A stretch of 64,000 nt of DNA from assembly GCA_964628685.1 (NCBI GenBank), contig CAZVNM010000003.1:248001-312000 (forward strand), in the 5' to 3' direction. Source of the DNA: CALMEC01 sp964628685. Lineage in GTDB: Bacteria; Actinomycetota; Thermoleophilia; Miltoncostaeales; Miltoncostaeaceae. Made by a program: the position numbers and the translations under genes. Below are positions 52,470-61,804 of this stretch, piece by piece (the first letter of the stretch is position 1; each line of letters begins with the position of its first letter). The notes under the pieces are model-generated. The model saw nothing but the letters and a program-made list of their open reading frames with translations. It had not been told where the DNA came from and searched no databases.

Positions 52470-53468
52470 GTGCCGGAACGAGGACGACTGAGCATCGACA
52501 CCGTCACCCCAGACCCGCCGGACCCGTCCGCGGACGACGTCCTCGACGTCGAGGAGACCCCGCGGCCCAACCGGCGGCAGCAGATCTTCCTCGTCGTCCT
52601 GGGCGTGCTGGCGGTGGCGGCCGTCGCCTACGCGCTGTGGCGCAACTGGGGGACGGTCGCAGGCTACGACTGGAACCTCAACCCCTGGTGGATCACCCTG
52701 GGCGCCGTGCTGATCCTTGCGAGCACCACGTGGCAGGGGCTCACCTACTGCCATTCGGTGGAGCTCCTGTCGCCCGACCATCCGCCCCGCGCCGTGCACC
52801 TGTCCATCTGGGCACGGTCGATCATCGCCCGCTACATCCCGGGCAACGTGATGATGATCGTGGGACGCGCCGTGATGGCGCGCGAGTGGGGCGTGCCGAA
52901 GCGCACCACGCTGGCGGCCACCATCTACGAGCAGGTGATCGCCCTCGGGCTGTCGGCCATCGCGGCCATCGGCTACGTCGGGATCTACGGCAACCCCGGT
53001 GACCCGCGGCTCATGTGGGTGCTGGCGGCGGTGCCGGTCGTGCTGCTCCTCCTGCACCCGCGGGTGTTCCACGCGGTGTCCGGCCGGGCGCTTCGGGCGA
53101 TCCGCCGTCCGCCCATCGAGACCCGGTTCACCGAGGGCCAGGTGGCGCGCCTCGTGGTGCGCTACGCCATCGGCACCGCGGTGCTGTGCTTCGGCGTCTG
53201 GGCCCTGGTCCACGCGGCCGCGGGCGCCGACTCGGGCGGACCCGGCGAGGTGGGCCTGGGCTTCCTGATGGCGTTCGTCGTTTCGATGGTGGCCTTCGTC
53301 CTGCCGTCGGGCCTGGGGGTGCGGGAGGGGATCCTCACCCTGGTGCTCTCGCGGCACATGCCGACCGGCGTCGCCCTCGCCATCGCCGTCGGCCTGCGAT
53401 TCGCGCTGACCGTCCTCGAGATCGTGTTCGTGAGCGCCGCGGTGGTGGTGGGCCGCAGGCGGCGGTGA
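52470..53468 (+). CDS. LPG_synthase_TM/flippase-like membrane protein
   Basis: 332 aa with about eight membrane helices, matching the DUF2156-less MprF/AglD flippase-like family: WQGLTYCHSVELL, ARSIIARYIPGNVMMIVGRAVMA, and SMVAFVLPSGLGVREGILTLVL. Family members move or synthesise modified lipids. The N-terminal ~35 residues are acidic. GTG at 52470 is used; a later start at the CTG after AGGACGA cannot be excluded. The stop overlaps the DUF2079 gene (GTGA). Confidence 0.8.
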   Translation: MPERGRLSIDTVTPDPPDPSADDVLDVEETPRPNRRQQIFLVVLGVLAVAAVAYALWRNWGTVAGYDWNLNPWWITLGAVLILASTTWQGLTYCHSVELLSPDHPPRAVHLSIWARSIIARYIPGNVMMIVGRAVMAREWGVPKRTTLAATIYEQVIALGLSAIAAIGYVGIYGNPGDPRLMWVLAAVPVVLLLLHPRVFHAVSGRALRAIRRPPIETRFTEGQVARLVVRYAIGTAVLCFGVWALVHAAAGADSGGPGEVGLGFLMAFVVSMVAFVLPSGLGVREGILTLVLSRHMPTGVALAIAVGLRFALTVLEIVFVSAAVVVGRRRR

Positions 53469-54880
53469 GCGCGCCGCCCCGCGCCGCCCCGCGCTGGGCC
53501 CCGGTGACGGTCGGCGCCCTGGCGGTCGCCCACGCGGTCGTCTTCGCGCTGCTCTCCTACCAGCGTCACCGGGGCTTCTTCACCGCGCGGTACGACCTTG
53601 GGAACATGACCCAGGCCGTGTGGAGCGCGGCGCACGGTGGACTCCTGATGTCGACCGACGGCGCAGGCGTGCAGCTCTCCCGCCTGGGCGGTCACGTCGA
53701 CCCGATCCTCTTCGCGCTGGCACCGCTGTGGCGGGTGTGGCCCTCACCGGTGATGCTGCTCGTGGTCCAGGCGATCGTGGTGGCCACCGCCGCCGTGCCG
53801 GCGTATCTCCTGGCGCGCCGCTGGCTGGGCTCGCCCGCGATCTCGGTGGCGTTCGCGGCCGCCGCCCTGCTGGTGCCGGCCACACAGTGGGCCCTCCTCT
53901 TCGACTTCCATCCGGTCACTCTGGCGATCCCCCTGATCCTGTGGGCGATCTGGGCGGCGGTCGAGCGCCGCAACGTCTGGCTGGTCGTGTTCCTGATCCT
54001 GGCGTGCGCCAGCAAGGAGCAGGTGGGCCTGGCGGTGATGATGCTGGGGATCTGGATGACGCTGTCGCTGGGTCGGCGGCGCGCCGGTCCGGTGGTGGCG
54101 GTGTCGGGGCTCGTCTGGAGCGTGGTCGCGGTGCTGGTGGTGATCCCGCATTACCGCGGCACCGCCGGACACGCGCTGGCCGAGGACCGCTACGGGTCGT
54201 TGGGGGAGTCGGTCGCGGGCCTCCTGGACGCCGACCGCATCGCGTTCGTCCTGGCGCTTCTCCTGCCGCTGCTTCTCCTCAGCCTGCTGGCCCCCCTCCT
54301 GGCGGCCGGTGCCCTGCCGGACCTGGCGCTCAACCTGCTGTCGGCGCGTCCCGAGCAGTACGCCATCGAGTACCACTACGGGGCCGTGATGGTGCCGTTC
54401 CTGATCGCCGCGGGCATCAGGGGGCTGGCGGCCCTGCGTGAGCGGGCACCCGCCGTGGCCCGACCCGGCGTCGTCGTGCCGGGCCTGGCCGCCGCGCTGG
54501 TGGTGGCGTCGTGGCACTACGGGCCGCTGCCCTTCTGGCGACATGTGCCCGGCGGCTCGGTGGTGCGGGCCGAGCAGTTCACGGTCGGTCCGCATGCCGC
54601 GGCGCTGCAGGAGGCCGTCGACATGATCCCGGACGAGGCGGTGGTCTCGGCCGGCAACCACATCGGCGCCCATCTGTCGGCGCGCCGGCGCATCCTCACC
54701 TTCCCGGTGGTGGACGACGCAGAATGGGTGGTGGTGGACCGTCTGAGCGCCGACATCCTCGACGACGTCGACCCCGTGCGCTCGCGCCGGGAGATCGACC
54801 GGCTGATGGCGTCCGGGGATTTCGAGCCGCGCATGGAGCGAGACGGCGTGATCGTCCTTCGGCGGCGGGGCGCCGGGTGA
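53465..54880 (+). CDS. DUF2079 family membrane protein
   Basis: 471 aa, about ten membrane helices and a soluble C-terminal domain (about 375-471). The N-terminal loop has RYDLGNMTQAVWSAAHGGLL and GGHVDPILFALAPLWRVWP, the DUF2079 signature with a conserved Asp, similar in plan to GT-C glycosyltransferases. Function unknown. GTG overlaps the previous stop and the end overlaps the next gene (GTGA). Confidence 0.88.
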   Translation: MSAPPRAAPRWAPVTVGALAVAHAVVFALLSYQRHRGFFTARYDLGNMTQAVWSAAHGGLLMSTDGAGVQLSRLGGHVDPILFALAPLWRVWPSPVMLLVVQAIVVATAAVPAYLLARRWLGSPAISVAFAAAALLVPATQWALLFDFHPVTLAIPLILWAIWAAVERRNVWLVVFLILACASKEQVGLAVMMLGIWMTLSLGRRRAGPVVAVSGLVWSVVAVLVVIPHYRGTAGHALAEDRYGSLGESVAGLLDADRIAFVLALLLPLLLLSLLAPLLAAGALPDLALNLLSARPEQYAIEYHYGAVMVPFLIAAGIRGLAALRERAPAVARPGVVVPGLAAALVVASWHYGPLPFWRHVPGGSVVRAEQFTVGPHAAALQEAVDMIPDEAVVSAGNHIGAHLSARRRILTFPVVDDAEWVVVDRLSADILDDVDPVRSRREIDRLMASGDFEPRMERDGVIVLRRRGAG

Positions 54881-55350
54881 GCCCGCGCATCGTCCGGCGG
54901 GTGCGGCCCACCGTCCGTCCCGATGCGCCCTACGGCCTCTTTCTGGCCCTGTCGGCCCTGGTCGCGGTGTCGCTTCCGCTCGACTGGTTTCGCGCCGATC
55001 TGCCCGGCCGGCGCGTCACCTTCGGGGCGCTGCACGCGGCCCCGGGCCTGTGGGCGGTGCTCGTCTGCGCGGTGACCCTCGTCGGACTCACCGCGTGGCT
55101 TTCGGTGAACGCGGCGCGACGACCGGAGCGGGCGATCCGGGTGGTCATGGTCCTCGTCATCGGGGTGGCCGCGTTGGGGGTCGCCCTGTCCGTCGTGACG
55201 CTGGCGTGGGGGGTGGCCGACGTCACCGCCCAGGGCGTCGAGGCCGCACCCCGGGTGGCGCTTCACGCCGATGGTCTGGCGTTCGCGGCGACGGGTGCGC
55301 TTGCCGCGATCGCGGCCGGGATGTGTGCGGTGCTCCGCCGCCGGCTCTGA
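54877..55350 (+). CDS. Small membrane protein of unknown function
   Basis: 157 aa with four hydrophobic segments (about 20-35, 55-75, 90-112 and 132-150). No family recognised. GTG at 54877 overlaps the DUF2079 gene by 4 nt, so it is likely its partner. Last gene of the plus-strand envelope run that began at 47022. Confidence 0.65.
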   Translation: MSPRIVRRVRPTVRPDAPYGLFLALSALVAVSLPLDWFRADLPGRRVTFGALHAAPGLWAVLVCAVTLVGLTAWLSVNAARRPERAIRVVMVLVIGVAALGVALSVVTLAWGVADVTAQGVEAAPRVALHADGLAFAATGALAAIAAGMCAVLRRRL

Positions 55351-55376
55351 CCGGTCCGCCGGTGCGCGGGCCGGTC
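55349..55376. terminator. Hairpin between convergent genes
   Basis: GACCGG (55349-55354) and CCGGTC (55371-55376) can pair across a 16-nt GC-rich loop. It overlaps both stop codons of the convergent genes and could act in both directions. No T-tract follows. Confidence 0.35.
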
Positions 55377-56322
55377 ACGTCCGTTCCGGCTGCGGCGGCG
55401 ACGCGGGAGACGGGGCCGGCAGCCGGAACTCCGCCCGCACGAGCTCGTGGTCCGAGAGCAGCACGCTGCGGGTGGCATCACCGAACGGCACCGTCAGCGA
55501 GCGGACCTCGGTGTCCAGGGGGCGGGGCGGCTCGAGCACCGTCAGGTTGCGGCTGAAGACGTGGTCGAGCACCAGCTCGTCGACGGTGGCCTCGTCGAAC
55601 CCCGCGTCCAGCATCTGCGCGATGGCGGGGTGCCGTCGTCCGGCGGCGTTGAAGTCACCCGCCACGACCAGGGGCTCCGCCGGGTCGACGCGCTCGAGGA
55701 TCTGCGGCAGCACGCGTGCGACCTCGGCGCCGATCACGTCCCACACCAGCGAGTTGTGACAGTGGATCGACACGACGCTCACCGTGCGACCGTCGGCGCG
55801 GCGGAAGCGGCCGCACACCAGCCGGCGGGGTTCGAGGATCCAGTGGATGCGCTCACGCAGCCCGATGCGCAGCCGGTGTCCGTGTCGGGCCGCGAAGAAC
55901 GGCGGGTTGTGCCGCAGGGTCCAGGTGCCCGCGGGGTCCGGTGTCCACCCGGGTGCCGCCAGCACGACGTTGGCCGTCCCCTCGTGGGTGCGCCACAGAT
56001 CGGGGTTGCGGTCGGCCAGCCATCCGCGCAGCCACAGCGGGCCGATGAGCGGGCGCATGATGGCGCGCACCGGGGCCATCCCGGTCACCCGGGCCAGCCG
56101 GTCGACGGCCTGCGGCGACACCTCCTGTAGCGCGGCGAAGGTCGGTGCCTGGGCCCGGATGACCTCGCCCATCTCGTCCACCCACTTGCGGTTTCGGTGG
56201 ATGGCGAAGCCGTCGTCCAGGGTCCGGCGCCGCAGGATCGAGCCGAGCGTGGGGCCCAGCCGGCTGCCGTCCTGACCGTGGAAGAGGTTCCACGTGATCA
56301 CGCTGATCCGGTCGTCGGGCAT
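55375..56322 (-). CDS. Endonuclease/exonuclease/phosphatase (EEP) family protein
   Basis: 315 aa. EEP motifs: VITWNLFHGQDG at the N-terminus, LQEVS with the metal-binding Glu, IHCHNS, VVAGDFNA, and the final SDHELVRAEF with Asp-His. All key residues for a metal-dependent phosphodiesterase are present. Substrate cannot be told (nucleic acid, lipid or phosphoester). No signal peptide is visible. The ATG at 56322 is divergent from the 56386 gene, 63 bp apart. Confidence 0.85.
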   Translation of the reverse strand: MPDDRISVITWNLFHGQDGSRLGPTLGSILRRRTLDDGFAIHRNRKWVDEMGEVIRAQAPTFAALQEVSPQAVDRLARVTGMAPVRAIMRPLIGPLWLRGWLADRNPDLWRTHEGTANVVLAAPGWTPDPAGTWTLRHNPPFFAARHGHRLRIGLRERIHWILEPRRLVCGRFRRADGRTVSVVSIHCHNSLVWDVIGAEVARVLPQILERVDPAEPLVVAGDFNAAGRRHPAIAQMLDAGFDEATVDELVLDHVFSRNLTVLEPPRPLDTEVRSLTVPFGDATRSVLLSDHELVRAEFRLPAPSPASPPQPERT

Positions 56323-56372
56323 CGTCGGAAACCCTAGTGCCCCGGCGTGTGTCCGGTGGCGGGCCGCGTCAG

Positions 56373-56378
56373 TAGCAT
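56373..56378 (+). promoter_or_regulatory. -10 box for the 56386 gene, leaderless-type
   Basis: TAGCAT ends 7 nt before the ATG at 56386; no Shine-Dalgarno is visible between them. Confidence 0.4.
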
Positions 56379-56385
56379 CCCCGCG

Positions 56386-56592
56386 ATGCCCGGCCCCCCA
56401 CCGACGACCCCCGCGCCCATGACCAGGCGCCAGCGCATCGTGTCAGTCGTCTGGTGGTTCGTCGCCGGCGGCGTCTACGCCGCGCTCGGCATGCTCGTGC
56501 CGTGGGTCTTCCTGCTGGGCTTCTGGCAGTCGCTGATCTTCGTCGCCATCGTCACGGCGCTCGCGCCGCGGGTCGCCCGGAGGTTCGCGTGA
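56386..56592 (+). CDS. Small membrane protein, two helices
   Basis: 68 aa. A short Pro/Thr-rich start is followed by a basic TRRQRI and two hydrophobic segments (about 18-38 and 42-60), ending in RVARRFA. No family recognised. Its stop overlaps the GTG of the DUF457 gene (GTGA), so the two are a translation pair. Confidence 0.6.
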   Translation: MPGPPPTTPAPMTRRQRIVSVVWWFVAGGVYAALGMLVPWVFLLGFWQSLIFVAIVTALAPRVARRFA

Positions 56593-57323
56593 GCTGGGCG
56601 GCCCACGACCTGGAGCCCTACCTGCTGCGGGCCAAGCTGGGGACGTCCATCTCGGTGCCGTTCTGCATCATGGGCTCCTACTCGCCCGACATCCTCACCA
56701 AGTGGGCGGTGTACGGCCTCGACTTCGCCGGCAATCGGCACATCACCGACGACCCCGTGCAGCTCCACCGCGGTTGGCCGGGGGTCGGGTTCACCCACAG
56801 CCTCATCTTCGGGGTGGTGATCGCGGCCATCATCATGCTGTGGTCCAGGCACCGCATCTGGGCGGTGTCGTTCCTCATCGGCTGCTGGGCGCACATCTTC
56901 TCCGACACCCTCGACTCGGTGGGGGTGATGCTCTTCTGGCCGCTCACCGACTGGCACCTGCATCTGGACGTGTGGCAGTACGTGGGCGAGGCCGGGCGGC
57001 GACACGACGCGGTCGCGTACTACACGTCCCTGGGTGGGGTCTGGGACGTGTTCTGGGCGGTCTGGCTGGCGTTCAAGTGGCGCACGCTCACGACGAAGCA
57101 CTTCGCCGACGAGATCTATCCGCACGATCCGTTCTGGCCATGGGCGAAGCGCAAGATGGGCATGATCGGCGCGCTCACCATCTACCGGGCGAGTGCCTTC
57201 TTCGGCTTCGTGTCCATCATCGCCTGGACCCTGTGGGCGCTCTTCGTCAACGACTTCCACCCGTCGTTCGACTGGTCGCTGGGCGGACCCCAGTGGGCGC
57301 CCAAGGTCGGGCCGCCCGAGTAG
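56589..57323 (+). CDS. YdjM/DUF457-like membrane-bound metal-dependent hydrolase
   Basis: 244 aa with about four membrane helices. His/Asp-rich motifs fit the family: GSYSPDILTKW, HRGWPGVGFTHSLIFG, CWAHIFSDTLDSVGVMLFWPL. In LexA-controlled YdjM relatives these are putative phospholipase-like metal sites. Substrate unknown. The GTG overlaps the upstream small membrane protein. A GCGGC/GCCGC hairpin covers the stop and the convergent gap. Confidence 0.75.
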   Translation: MSWAAHDLEPYLLRAKLGTSISVPFCIMGSYSPDILTKWAVYGLDFAGNRHITDDPVQLHRGWPGVGFTHSLIFGVVIAAIIMLWSRHRIWAVSFLIGCWAHIFSDTLDSVGVMLFWPLTDWHLHLDVWQYVGEAGRRHDAVAYYTSLGGVWDVFWAVWLAFKWRTLTTKHFADEIYPHDPFWPWAKRKMGMIGALTIYRASAFFGFVSIIAWTLWALFVNDFHPSFDWSLGGPQWAPKVGPPE

Positions 57324-57330
57324 CGGCGCC

Positions 57331-59094
57331 TCAGCCGCGGGGCGTGGCGACGGCGGGCGCGGGTGTCGGCGGGAGCGGTCCGACGAACTCGTCGGTGTCG
57401 CAGCGCGCGGGCCGGCCGAGCAGCGTCGAGACCACGCGCGAGATGCCGACGCGGAAGCGCAGCACCACCGTGCCGGGTTCGGCCACCCGCACCTGGGTGA
57501 TCCACGACGAGGTCGGAAGCACGCACGCGTCGCCGGTGACCACGCTCCAGTAGGGGGTGTAGCGCAGCCGCAGCAGGTACCGGCCCGGGTGTTTGACGTC
57601 CAGGGTGACCGTCTCCCCGTCGATCGCCCGCACCGAGATGCGCCCGGCCGGGGTGGCCAGGGGCGTGGCGTCGGGCACCTCGAACACCCGCCAGCTGCCG
57701 AGGTCGGCGATCTCTGGCAGCACGCCGCCCTCGCGCAGAAGCCGTGCCTCCTCCGTCGCGCTGTAGTCCAGGCGGTCCTCGGGCAGGAAGACGTAGCGCA
57801 CCGCCATCCGTGACAGCCACGTGCGGTAGGCGGCCGGCGTCAGCTCCCCGTAGAGGTCGGCGTTGGCGGGGAAGTCGTCCTGCCGGTACCACCCGCGCGT
57901 CAGCGGCACGCCGCGGCGCGCCAGGTAGAAGGCCTCCCAGTGGTGGTCCGTCGCGACGATCCCCACCCGGTGGTTGGGGTCGCCGTGCTCGGCCAGGAAC
58001 GCCTCCACCGGAAACCAGAACTCCTCGTTGCTGGAGCGCACGTCGCGGGCGTTGCTGAGCCCCTTCGCCACCGGGAAGAGCTGCCACACCAGGGTGAGCG
58101 CGATCAGCACCGGCGCCAGCCGTCGCGGCCGGAAGCCGCGCTCGGCGAGCGGGATGACGAGCAGCGGGGTGCCCAGGTAGAGGAGCACGCGGCCGACGTT
58201 GGCGCCGAGCGGGGACGCGATGGCGAACGCCCCGGCGGCGAGCAGCAGGTAGACCAGGAAGACCCCGCGCAGGGGCCGGAGGGTCGGTGGTCGCCAGGTG
58301 AGCCACAGGCCGATCGCGCTGTAGAGCACGACGATCGCGAGGTCGAACAGGTCGAACGGGTAGGTCGCACCCGGGGTCCGGAACGCCAGCCACGACACCA
58401 CCGCCGCGGCCAGGATTGCCGCGAACCCGATCATCACCCGCCGGTGCGGACCCGCCCGCCAGGCCGACCGTGAGGCGATCGCCATGCCGAGGAGCGCCGA
58501 GTAGAGCAGCAGCAGGGCCAGGAAGTGCGCGAACGCGACGACGAGGCCGAGCACCAGGGTGGTCCGCCAGCGCCCGGCCTGCAGCGCCCAGATGACGCAC
58601 ATGGCGAGGGCCAGCCCGAAGATGAACGGGTAGGTGCCGGTGAGGACCGGCAGCGGTGCGAGCAGCGTGAAGATCGCGGCGGCGGGCACGGCGGCCACCG
58701 GCCATCTGCGCCGCGACACATGGGCGAACACCCCGGCGGTGGTCGCGACCGATGCGACCACCACGACCAGCGTCGTCGCCACGGCCGCCAGCGGGTAGTA
58801 CAGGAGGCTGTAGTTGATCTGGCTGTAGCGGCCGGCGTACCAGTTGTTGTCCCAGAAGCGCCAGCCGTGCTCGCGCCACATCTGGGTCTGGTAGAGGTGC
58901 GCGGCGGCGTCCTCCCCCTTGGGCAGGAACACCAGGAGCGCCACCGTGATGGCGCCCGCGATGAGCGCCGCCCAGCGCGGGTCCGCAAGGACCCGCACGG
59001 GCCGCGACCACGACCGGCCGACGGCCGTCGTCGGATCCGGCGACGCCGGAACGTCCGACGGTTGGAGTCGGCGCCGGCGTCCCACCGGTCTCAC
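57331..59094 (-). CDS. Large membrane protein, GT-C-like topology
   Basis: 587 aa with about 10-12 membrane helices and a soluble C-terminal domain (about 380-587) rich in beta strands. The first extracytoplasmic loop carries PKGEDAAAHLYQTQMWREHGWRFWDNNWYAG, with the acidic/His loop typical of large GT-C or 6-pyruvoyl-related membrane proteins. No named family certain. GTG at 59094 lies one base after the PBP stop; further in-frame codons upstream are Arg/Pro-rich and overlap the PBP gene. Confidence 0.7.
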   Translation of the reverse strand: MRPVGRRRRLQPSDVPASPDPTTAVGRSWSRPVRVLADPRWAALIAGAITVALLVFLPKGEDAAAHLYQTQMWREHGWRFWDNNWYAGRYSQINYSLLYYPLAAVATTLVVVVASVATTAGVFAHVSRRRWPVAAVPAAAIFTLLAPLPVLTGTYPFIFGLALAMCVIWALQAGRWRTTLVLGLVVAFAHFLALLLLYSALLGMAIASRSAWRAGPHRRVMIGFAAILAAAVVSWLAFRTPGATYPFDLFDLAIVVLYSAIGLWLTWRPPTLRPLRGVFLVYLLLAAGAFAIASPLGANVGRVLLYLGTPLLVIPLAERGFRPRRLAPVLIALTLVWQLFPVAKGLSNARDVRSSNEEFWFPVEAFLAEHGDPNHRVGIVATDHHWEAFYLARRGVPLTRGWYRQDDFPANADLYGELTPAAYRTWLSRMAVRYVFLPEDRLDYSATEEARLLREGGVLPEIADLGSWRVFEVPDATPLATPAGRISVRAIDGETVTLDVKHPGRYLLRLRYTPYWSVVTGDACVLPTSSWITQVRVAEPGTVVLRFRVGISRVVSTLLGRPARCDTDEFVGPLPPTPAPAVATPRG

Positions 59095-59095
59095 G

Positions 59096-61198
59096 TCAGG
59101 GCGTGGTGCCGGTGGGACCGGGGTCGGCGGGTGCCGCGTCCGCCGGTGGCGCGGCCTGCTCGGTCCCGCCGGTGGACGGGGCCTCGCCGCCACCGCCGCC
59201 GTTGTCGGACGGCGGAGTGGCCGGCTTGCCGAGCGTCCCGGCGCGGCTCATCCAGTATCCGGAGAAGGGCTGGCTCTCGAAGGGCTCCTTGGGCGCCGGG
59301 AACGACTGGTTCTTCTCGCCCTTGGTGGCCTCGGCCATGAAGAGCCCCCAGATGCGCGCCGGTGCGGTGCCACCCGCGATGCCGGGCATCGAGATACGCT
59401 TGCCGGGGTAGCCGACCCACACGGCGGTGACGTACTTGGGCGTGTAGCCCACGAACCAGGCGTCCACGTACGCGTCGACCGTGCCGGTCTTGCCGGCCAC
59501 CGGGACGTTGGGCAGGTTGGCCCTGGTACCGGTGCCGCCGGTCACGTTGGCGCGCAGGATCTTGGTGACCTCCGAGGTGACGCCGTCCGACAGGACCTTG
59601 ACCCGCTTGGGCTTGAACACGCGCGTCTTGCCATCCGGGCGCACGAGCTTGGTCATGGGCAGCAGGTTGACGCGGTAGCCGCCGTTGGCGAGCGGCGCGT
59701 AGGCGCGCGCCATCTCCAGCACGTTCACGCCGCGGTTGAGACCGCCAAGTCCGAGGGAGATGTTGTAGCGGTCGATGTTGGGCACCTGCGACTGGATGCC
59801 CATCTGGCGGGCCATCTCGTAGACGGCGTTGGGACCGATGTCGCACGTCAGCTGCGCGTAGATCGAGTTGTCGGACGCGATCGTCGCACGGCTGAGGGTC
59901 ATCGTGCCGGCGCCCTTCTTGCCGTAGGTGTAGAACTCGCCGGGCCCGACGCCGGGGTCGGCGCAGGTGCCGCCGTCGATGCGGATGGGCGAGACGCTGG
60001 TGTAGGTGGCGTTGGGGCTGATGCCCTTGTCGAGGGCCGCGGCCAGGACGAAGGTCTTGTAGGTCGATCCGGCCTGGCGGTGCGCCTTGGGGCCGGCGAT
60101 GTTGAACTGGCCGATGTCGCCGCCCTGGCCGTACCGGCTGGTGGAGGCCATGGTGAGGATGCGCCCGGTCTTCGCCTCGATCATCACGACGGCCGCCGAC
60201 GGGCCGCCCGAGCCGAAGTACTCGCCGAGGCCCTTCTGCATGGCGGTGCGGGCCGCCACCTGCAGGCGTGGGTTGATGGTCGTGTAGATGCGGTACCCGC
60301 CCTCACGGACCTTCTTGCGTCCCAGCTCCTGGGTGAGGATGCCCTCGATGTAGTCGACGAAGAAGCCCTCGCGCTTCAGACCGAAGGTGTTGCCGCGCTT
60401 CAGGTTCAGCTTGGCGGCCTTGGCCTTCTTGGCGGCGGCGGGGGTGATGAACCCGTCCTCCAGCATCTCGCTGAGCACGAGGTTGCGTCGCGCGATGGCG
60501 GCCTTGGGGTTCTTGAACGGGTTGTACGCCGACGGGGCCTGCGGCAGACCGGCCAGGAGCGCGGCCTCGGGCAGGTTGAGCTTGGAGACGTCCTTGTTGA
60601 AGTAGGTGAGCGACGCCGCCTGCACGCCCACGGCGAAGTTGCCGAGGAAGACGCTGTTGAGGTACCGCTTCAGGATCTCCTCCTTGGGGACCCTGTTTTC
60701 GAAGTCCACCGAGAAGTAGGCCTCCGACAGCTTGTTGCTCATGTCGCGCTTGCCGTTGGGGTGACACAGGTTCTTCATCAGCTGCATCGTGATGGTCGAC
60801 CCGCCCTGGCGCGGCCCGCCGTCGCTTCGCAGGTCGTTGACGAAGGCGCCGACCACGCGGCTGTAGTCGATGCCGTGGTGCTGGAAGAAGCGCTTGTCCT
60901 CGATGGCGATGGTGGCGTTCACCAGGTGCTTCGGCATCCGGTTGTACGGCACCGCCTGCCGGTTCTTGGTGGAGGCGATGGTGGAGAGCAGGCGCTGGTT
61001 GCGATCGTAGATGCGGGTGTTGGACCCCAGGGTGATCTCGTCGCACTCGGCGGCGCGCAGCGAGTCGCGCACGAGGGTGAACGAGTGGGCGCCCACGAGG
61101 GCGCCGGAGGCGAGCAGTGCGCCGGCCGTCCCCCACAGCACGCGCCGGATGTCGCGCTGGCGCTTGGTGACCTTGCGGTTTCGTCCGACGAGGCTCAA
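59096..61198 (-). CDS. Class A penicillin-binding protein
   Basis: 700 aa bifunctional peptidoglycan synthase. An N-terminal membrane anchor (about 19-38) precedes a GT51 transglycosylase with catalytic Glu100 in AIEDKRFFQHHG and QGGSTITMQLMKNL, then a transpeptidase with Ser378 in STYK, SDN in ASDNSIYAQL and KTG in VAGKTGTVDAY. The tail is Gly/Pro/Ala-rich. The start is TTG at 61198, set by GGGAGGG 5 nt upstream and a 4-nt overlap (TTGA) with the upstream gene; the open frame upstream of it is Arg-rich antisense-like sequence. Confidence 0.93.
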   Translation of the reverse strand: MSLVGRNRKVTKRQRDIRRVLWGTAGALLASGALVGAHSFTLVRDSLRAAECDEITLGSNTRIYDRNQRLLSTIASTKNRQAVPYNRMPKHLVNATIAIEDKRFFQHHGIDYSRVVGAFVNDLRSDGGPRQGGSTITMQLMKNLCHPNGKRDMSNKLSEAYFSVDFENRVPKEEILKRYLNSVFLGNFAVGVQAASLTYFNKDVSKLNLPEAALLAGLPQAPSAYNPFKNPKAAIARRNLVLSEMLEDGFITPAAAKKAKAAKLNLKRGNTFGLKREGFFVDYIEGILTQELGRKKVREGGYRIYTTINPRLQVAARTAMQKGLGEYFGSGGPSAAVVMIEAKTGRILTMASTSRYGQGGDIGQFNIAGPKAHRQAGSTYKTFVLAAALDKGISPNATYTSVSPIRIDGGTCADPGVGPGEFYTYGKKGAGTMTLSRATIASDNSIYAQLTCDIGPNAVYEMARQMGIQSQVPNIDRYNISLGLGGLNRGVNVLEMARAYAPLANGGYRVNLLPMTKLVRPDGKTRVFKPKRVKVLSDGVTSEVTKILRANVTGGTGTRANLPNVPVAGKTGTVDAYVDAWFVGYTPKYVTAVWVGYPGKRISMPGIAGGTAPARIWGLFMAEATKGEKNQSFPAPKEPFESQPFSGYWMSRAGTLGKPATPPSDNGGGGGEAPSTGGTEQAAPPADAAPADPGPTGTTP

Positions 61199-61662
61199 CG
61201 GTCCCTCCCGGGGCGGGGCAGTGCGCGGCGGATGTCCCAGATGGCCTTGCCGCTGACGGCGTCGAGGAGGCCCACGACCTGCTGCGGGCGCTTGCCCAGA
61301 CGGCCGTGGACGAACCATGTGAGACGTGATGGGGGACGCACGGTGCGCGCGTCGACGGGCACCGACACGGCTCCGGCTGCGACGGGAACGGTCACCGGAT
61401 GCTCCAGGTAGACGAGCTCGACCCGGTCGACGGGCCGCCAACGGTATTTCGCCGCGACGAGGGCCGCACCTTCGGTGCCCAGCTTCGCCTTCCGTGAGAT
61501 GCGTGCCACGTCATAGAGAAACCGCCACCCCTTGTCCGGCCGCGCCATGAAGTCGATTGGCTGGGCCGACGTCGTGTATCTCGTCGCGACGAGCGACGGT
61601 CCCCAGACGACCGCGAGGACGCCGAGAACGAGCCCAACGACGAGCCAACGGCGTCGTCTCAC
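61195..61662 (-). CDS. Small membrane-anchored protein of unknown function
   Basis: 155 aa. A basic start (VRRRRW) and one membrane helix (about 6-24) lead to a soluble, probably extracytoplasmic, domain with RYTTSAQPIDFMARPDKGW and TWFVHGRLGKRPQQVVGLLDA. Not recognised. GTG at 61662 is well supported by GGAGGA 8 nt upstream. It overlaps the PBP gene by 4 nt, so a partner role in wall synthesis is likely. Confidence 0.7.
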   Translation of the reverse strand: MRRRRWLVVGLVLGVLAVVWGPSLVATRYTTSAQPIDFMARPDKGWRFLYDVARISRKAKLGTEGAALVAAKYRWRPVDRVELVYLEHPVTVPVAAGAVSVPVDARTVRPPSRLTWFVHGRLGKRPQQVVGLLDAVSGKAIWDIRRALPRPGRDR

Positions 61663-61804
61663 GTCTCTGTTCCTCCCGCAAACGACCCAAAACGGGGGCC
61701 AGTATAGCGGCGGTGGGGCCGAATCCGGTGCCCCTCGGGTTCGCCGTCGCGATTCATGCGGAATCCATACCCGCATGGGCGCTCGGGCGTGTCATCATCC
61801 ATGG